A stretch of 9,507 nt of DNA from the NCBI GenBank assembly GCA_937888725.1, contig CALARE010000008.1:1-9507 (forward strand), written 5' to 3'. The stretch is from an uncultured Alphaproteobacteria bacterium (GTDB lineage Bacteria > Pseudomonadota > Alphaproteobacteria > CAAHEQ01 > UBA3637). The notes under the pieces were generated by a model. It ran no database searches and had not been told where the DNA came from. It was given only the letters and a program-made list of their open reading frames with translations. The position numbers and the translations under genes are program-made. This document shows positions 6,736 through 9,507 of the stretch, in pieces. How positions within the stretch are numbered: the stretch's first letter is position 1; every line of letters starts with the position of its first letter.

Positions 6736-7492
6736 GCAATTAAAAAACAAGCTTGTAACAGGTCTTCGTTGCTATTGCAAAAGCAATGGTTTTAATGATG
6801 TGATTTTAGGGTTATCTGGCGGATTAGATAGTGCACTTGTACTTGCAATTGCTTGCGAAGCATTAGGGGGGAACCACGTTCATACACTAATGATGAGGAC
6901 AAAATATACATCAAAACAAAGTATTGATTTAGCACAAAAAGCCGCTCAGTTAAATAATGCAAATCACCAAATAATTGACATTCAAAATGCTGTGGATAAC
7001 TTAATTAAATGTGCAATATTTAATCTAAAAAATCCTATTACAGAACAAAATATTCAAGCAAGAGTTCGTGGGAATATTTTAATGATGTATTCCAATGAAT
7101 TTGGCTATTTACCCCTTGCTTGTTCTAACAAATCTGAAATTGCAATGGGTTATTGCACATTATATGGCGATACTTGTGGTGGACTAGCCCCTATTGGTGA
7201 TATTTATAAAACAACCGCCTATCAATTAGCCGATTTTTATAATCAAGAAGGAAAATTTTTTATCCCTCAAGAAATTATTAACCGCAAACCAACTGCCGAA
7301 CTAGCTCCAAATCAAAAAGATACAGATTCATTGCCAAGCTATGAAGTATTAGATGATATTTTAAAAAAATATGTTTTTGATAACAAAATACCAAATGAAA
7401 ATCAAAAAATCCTTGTGCAATCCATTCAAAAAAAATACCATCAAAATGCTTTTAAACGGCAACAATTGCCACCTGTCATTTTAGTGTATTAA
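6725..7492 (+). CDS. nadE: NAD synthetase, ammonia-dependent form
   Basis: The 255-residue protein is an N-type ATP pyrophosphatase that adenylates and amidates nicotinate adenine dinucleotide to NAD, the last step of the pathway. The P-loop SGGLDSA is at 31-37. YTSKQSIDLA (61-70), RVRGNILMMYSNEFGYLP (113-130), SNKSE (134-138), YCTLYGDTCGGLAPIGD (143-159) and AELAPNQKDTDSLPSY (191-206) follow the canonical order. The N-terminal nitrilase-type glutaminase domain of glutamine-dependent enzymes is absent, so ammonia or a separate glutaminase must supply nitrogen. The PncA reaction also releases ammonia, although channelling would be speculation. Start ATG 6725 has AAGGAG at 6710-6715 and lies within the end of pncB, indicating coupling. 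A terminator follows the stop directly. Confidence 0.94.
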   Translation: MEIKQLKNKLVTGLRCYCKSNGFNDVILGLSGGLDSALVLAIACEALGGNHVHTLMMRTKYTSKQSIDLAQKAAQLNNANHQIIDIQNAVDNLIKCAIFNLKNPITEQNIQARVRGNILMMYSNEFGYLPLACSNKSEIAMGYCTLYGDTCGGLAPIGDIYKTTAYQLADFYNQEGKFFIPQEIINRKPTAELAPNQKDTDSLPSYEVLDDILKKYVFDNKIPNENQKILVQSIQKKYHQNAFKRQQLPPVILVY

Positions 7493-7517
7493 AAAAGGAG
7501 GCTACAGCCTCCTTTTT
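7493..7517. terminator. Bidirectional intrinsic terminator
   Basis: GGAGGC (7497-7502) and GCCTCC (7507-7512) form a stem with loop TACA, extended by an A-run on the left and a T-run (7513-7517) on the right. Because both flanks are homopolymeric, it can end transcription of nadE on the plus strand and of the converging CofE-like gene on the minus strand. Confidence 0.85.
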
Positions 7518-7533
7518 CACCTATTATACAATA

Positions 7534-8727
7534 TTAATCTTCAGGAATTCCCTTTGTATAATCATCAAAGTACCCTTTAATTAAAACAACAGGCGTTCCC
7601 TTATCCCCCGACCCTGTTGTTAAATCACAAAGAGAGCCCACTAAATCTGTAATTTGACGAGGTGTCGTTCCTAAAGAATAAGATGTATCACCTTTTTTCT
7701 TTTCTGCAATAGCTGTTTTAATAACTTCTTCTAAATTACCGCTATTATTATCTGCAACCGCTTTAATTTTAACTTCATTTGGCATACCGTTTAAACCATC
7801 AGTATATCCAGGTGACACTACAGGATCTGCAAATTCCCATATTTTTGTTTTGGGACATTTAAAACCACCATCTCCATAAATCATTACTTCCAAATTCTTA
7901 CCTGTTTTGGCATAAATCAATTTTTGTAAATTCTGACAAAATTGTTTGGCATCTCTTGGAAATAATTTTAATCGATTCGCATCAGCATAGTTAGAACCCA
8001 AAACGCCATATTCACTCCATCCATGTTCAGAATTTGGCACCGAACAAATATTTTCAAGCGTAATCACGTCCGCTCCCAAATCTGATAACATTTTTTGATG
8101 ACGATGTCTTGTGTGAATACTTGCAACAATGACTTGATTGGTAAATCTTAAAATATCTTTTGGATTATTTAAAAATACAATTTCAATTTTGGGTGAAATG
8201 CTTTCATAAAGAGCGACATAATCTGTTTTTGTTATAGGGTGCAAATAAGTTCCAACCCTTTCCTTAAATTCATTTTTTGTCAAAACATCCGTATATGGAT
8301 TAATATTAAGATGGTACAAATCATCTTCATCCATCAAAGCATTACCAACTTCATCAGAAGGATATGACAAACAAACATAAACCTTACCACTTACACCCTT
8401 TGCAATCCCTTCCAAAATTTTAGCAAACCGATTCCGTGATAAAATTGGGAATGCAACAGCAACGTCCCCTTTAGGGAATTTTAAACGAATATCTGATGCA
8501 ATATCCTCTGTTGAAATATAGTTACCTTGAGCTCTTGCTAAAAATGATTCTGTAATACCCAATATATCCCTATCATTTAATGTAATTGGTTGATATTCTG
8601 AACAACCTGCGTCTATCAACATATCAGATATTATTTCTTGAATATTATCCCCTTGTTTAATAATTGGCATACGAATCCCGTAAACTGAAGCACCAACATA
8701 TCTTTTATCTGTTTGATTTAAAGTCAT
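7534..8727 (-). CDS. CofE-like protein, F420-0:gamma-glutamyl ligase family
   Basis: The 397-residue soluble protein matches the long bacterial branch of the F420_ligase family. YGIRMPIIKQGDNI (16-29) is the usual N-terminus. DRDILGITESFLARAQGNY (52-70) corresponds to the nucleotide/metal region of CofE. FPILSRNRF (93-101), YPSDEVGN (122-129), GVLGSN (241-246) and YGDGGFK (284-290) with ADPVVSPGYT (300-309) follow. True CofE (about 250 residues in archaea) adds glutamates to coenzyme F420. This longer branch occurs in many bacteria with no known F420 pathway, and its acceptor is unknown. I see no other F420 gene here. The start at 8727 rests on AGGAGG just upstream. The same frame extends to an ATG at 8781, but that has no SD and its coding would be the leader hairpin. 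It converges on the NAD operon and shares its terminator. Confidence 0.85.
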   Translation of the reverse strand: MTLNQTDKRYVGASVYGIRMPIIKQGDNIQEIISDMLIDAGCSEYQPITLNDRDILGITESFLARAQGNYISTEDIASDIRLKFPKGDVAVAFPILSRNRFAKILEGIAKGVSGKVYVCLSYPSDEVGNALMDEDDLYHLNINPYTDVLTKNEFKERVGTYLHPITKTDYVALYESISPKIEIVFLNNPKDILRFTNQVIVASIHTRHRHQKMLSDLGADVITLENICSVPNSEHGWSEYGVLGSNYADANRLKLFPRDAKQFCQNLQKLIYAKTGKNLEVMIYGDGGFKCPKTKIWEFADPVVSPGYTDGLNGMPNEVKIKAVADNNSGNLEEVIKTAIAEKKKGDTSYSLGTTPRQITDLVGSLCDLTTGSGDKGTPVVLIKGYFDDYTKGIPED

Positions 8728-8749
8728 TTTCCCTCCTAAAAAAGCATAT

Positions 8750-8776
8750 AAAAAGCCCTCTTTATCAGAGAGCTTT
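8750..8776 (-). promoter_or_regulatory. Terminator-like hairpin in the leader of the CofE-like gene
   Basis: On the minus strand AAAGCTCTC (8776-8768) pairs with GAGGGCTTT (8760-8752), nine pairs with one G-U, around the loop TGATAAA. The 3' side runs into five Ts (8754-8750). It lies between the predicted start near 8834 and the SD before ATG 8727, so it could attenuate the gene. A 13-codon ORF (ATG 8806 to TGA 8767-8765) stops in the hairpin loop but has only a poor SD. Confidence 0.45.
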
Positions 8777-8840
8777 ACCATTTTTCAAAATTAAATATGT
8801 ATTCATTTAAAAATCTTCAAAACTTATTTTCTTACAATTT

Positions 8841-8869
8841 AGTATATCAAATTAAAAATCAACTTGCAA
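8841..8869 (-). promoter_or_regulatory. Promoter of the CofE-like gene
   Basis: Minus-strand TTGCAA (8864-8869) and TATACT (8841-8846) are separated by exactly 17 nt. A start near 8834 gives an unusually long leader of about 107 nt, which contains the hairpin at 8750-8776. Confidence 0.55.
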
Positions 8870-8911
8870 GAAAATAATCATCTTTTAAAAAACGTTAAAA
8901 AACACATATTA

Positions 8912-8920
8912 TGGTATAAT
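8912..8920 (+). promoter_or_regulatory. Extended -10 promoter
   Basis: TGGTATAAT is a perfect TATAAT with the TGn extension. A good -35 is absent, which extended -10 promoters tolerate. It would start RNA near 8927, exactly at the 5' end of the closed fold described at 8927-9086. Confidence 0.5.
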
Positions 8921-8926
8921 AGAATA

Positions 8927-9086
8927 CTGAACGATACCCCAAAGTTGAACAATAAAAAAATCCCCCTAAGATATAGAGATAACAATCTTCTAAGGACAGT
9001 TCATTATAGGGCTTTTTTCCTATCTTATAATGCTTATATAAACCCATCCAACAGGCAAAAAGTTGCCGCATGGCTATCGCCTCGGA
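8927..9086 (+). ncRNA. Putative structured RNA of about 160 nt, family not recognised
   Basis: The segment begins 7 nt after a perfect extended -10. Its ends can pair: CTGA (8927-8930) with TCGG (9082-9085), and CGATA plus CC (8932-8938) with GG, a bulged C and TATCG (9072-9079). Inside are GTTG/CAAC (8944-8947 with 9049-9052), a hairpin AAGAT/ATCTT (8968-8972 with 8985-8989) extended by CCT/AGG, ATAGG/CCTAT (9006-9010 with 9019-9023), and GGCAA/TTGCC with loop AAAG (9054-9067). Its 3' half (about 9040-9100) is clearly richer in G+C than the surroundings, as expected of structured RNA in an AT-rich genome. The overlapping 83-codon frame (8864-9115) starts upstream of the promoter, has no SD and looks spurious. 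I find no tRNA, tmRNA, SRP or RNase P signature. A 6S-like RNA or a decayed element remains possible. No obvious terminator follows closely. Confidence 0.4.
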
Positions 9087-9200
9087 ATCTCGTCACACAA
9101 ACACAAATACTCTAAAAAATGAGAAAATTTAATAGCTCAAAACGAAATTTTTTCTTTTAAAATCAAATACTTAATTTTTTTAAAAAGTGACAATTTGTTC

Positions 9201-9251
9201 GATTTGCAAATTGGCTAAAAGTGGCAGATTTGCTGGTCTGTGGGCAAATCT
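9201..9251. repeat. GATTTGC repeat cluster with 8-bp inverted repeat
   Basis: AGATTTGC (9226-9233) and GCAAATCT (9244-9251) are perfect inverted arms around a 10-nt loop. A further direct copy of GATTTGC lies at 9201-9207 inside the palindrome TTTGCAAA (9203-9210). There is no T-run after the stem, so it is not a normal terminator. It could be a protein-binding site or a decayed element. Confidence 0.5.
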
Positions 9252-9286
9252 AAAGAATGTAAAAAAAGGGGTCGTTTTTTGCGATA

Positions 9287-9314
9287 TTTTTGCCCTGTTT
9301 TTTTAAGGCAAAAA
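9287..9314. repeat. TTTTTGCC/GGCAAAAA inverted repeat
   Basis: Eight-base perfect arms (9287-9294 and 9307-9314) flank a T-rich 12-nt loop. On either strand the stem is followed by A-rich or mixed sequence, not a clean T-run. The surrounding 9252-9450 is extremely AT-rich with long A and T tracts, and I see no gene in it. Confidence 0.4.
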
Positions 9315-9452
9315 ACATAAAAAATCGAAAAAATATCATTTTTATGCAATTTTTAGATAAAAAATAATCATTTAAAATCAATATATTGCTGGAAGATTTT
9401 GAAAAATCAACCGTTTTTTTGAAAATTTATGGTAAATAAACATAACAAAAAC

Positions 9453-9487
9453 AACCCTTACAAAGTTTTGTAAGGGTTATTTTTATT
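9453..9487 (+). terminator. Strong intrinsic terminator
   Basis: AACCCTTACAA (9453-9463) and TTGTAAGGGTT (9468-9478) form a perfect 11-bp stem with loop AGTT, followed by ATTTTTATTT. It could end a plus-strand transcript from the 8912 promoter. On the minus strand the stem is followed by GTTTTTG, so it may also serve a gene entering from the right of the window. Confidence 0.75.
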
Positions 9488-9507
9488 TAAAGAACAAACT
9501 ATTAAGC

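Noticed and set aside
8728..8781. Longer start (ATG 8781) for the CofE-like protein
   Set aside because: No SD precedes 8781, while AGGAGG sits directly before ATG 8727. The extra residues are encoded by the leader hairpin and do not resemble the family N-terminus.
8927..9110. Identification as tRNA, tmRNA, SRP RNA or RNase P RNA
   Set aside because: No T-loop GTTCGAATC, CCA end, tmRNA tag frame, GGAAGG-type SRP loop or RNase P core sequence is present.
8864..9115. Plus-strand frame of 83 codons
   Set aside because: It has no SD and begins inside the -35 region of the CofE-like promoter. It spans the extended -10 at 8912-8920, and its composition follows the putative RNA. No protein family is recognisable.
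9201..9330. CRISPR array
   Set aside because: The repeats are only 7-8 bp, irregularly spaced and partly inverted, with no uniform spacers and no cas genes nearby.

Overview
This window is strongly AT-rich (I judge G+C near 30% by eye) with compact bacterial gene organisation. It uses clear Shine-Dalgarno (SD) sequences of the AAGGAG/AGGAGG type, sigma70-like promoters and TGA as a real stop. It also carries a large ankyrin-repeat protein and a decayed membrane-bound O-acyltransferase. That suggests a low-GC, possibly host-associated bacterium. I cannot fix the phylum: a low-GC gut or host-associated proteobacterium is compatible with NrtR plus ankyrin repeats, but Firmicutes-like and Fusobacterium-like lineages are not excluded.

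Layout. (1) Bases 1-1441, minus strand: 480 codons of an ankyrin-repeat protein whose C-terminus lies beyond the left edge, with its own promoter. (2) 1624-2027, minus strand: frameshifted and internally deleted remains of an MBOAT O-acyltransferase (AlgI/DltB-like). (3) 2051-2581, minus strand: a GNAT acetyltransferase. (4) 2734-3228, plus strand: a conserved protein of unknown function, possibly read from a leaderless mRNA. Its stop shares the TTAA of 3225-3228 with the stop of the next gene. (5) 3225-7492: the core of the window, an NAD salvage locus. The regulator gene nrtR (minus) is divergent from a four-gene operon pncA-nadM-pncB-nadE (plus). (6) 7493-7517: a bidirectional terminator. 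(7) 7534-8727, minus strand: a CofE-like (F420-0:gamma-glutamyl ligase family) protein with a long leader containing a terminator-like hairpin. (8) 8782-9507: no convincing protein gene. It holds a strong promoter, a GC-richer segment that can fold into a closed RNA about 160 nt long, two inverted-repeat clusters and a terminator.

How the genes work together: PncA deamidates nicotinamide to nicotinate, PncB makes nicotinate mononucleotide, the NadM-type adenylyltransferase makes nicotinate adenine dinucleotide, and NadE amidates it to NAD. This is the complete Preiss-Handler salvage route in one translationally coupled operon. NrtR is a Nudix-fold repressor known to sense NAD-related metabolites. 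It probably controls both its own promoter and the operon through AT-rich inverted repeats at 4041-4060 and 4140-4150. The most unexplained parts are the putative structured RNA at 8927-9086, the leader hairpin before the CofE-like gene, and the role of that CofE-like protein.
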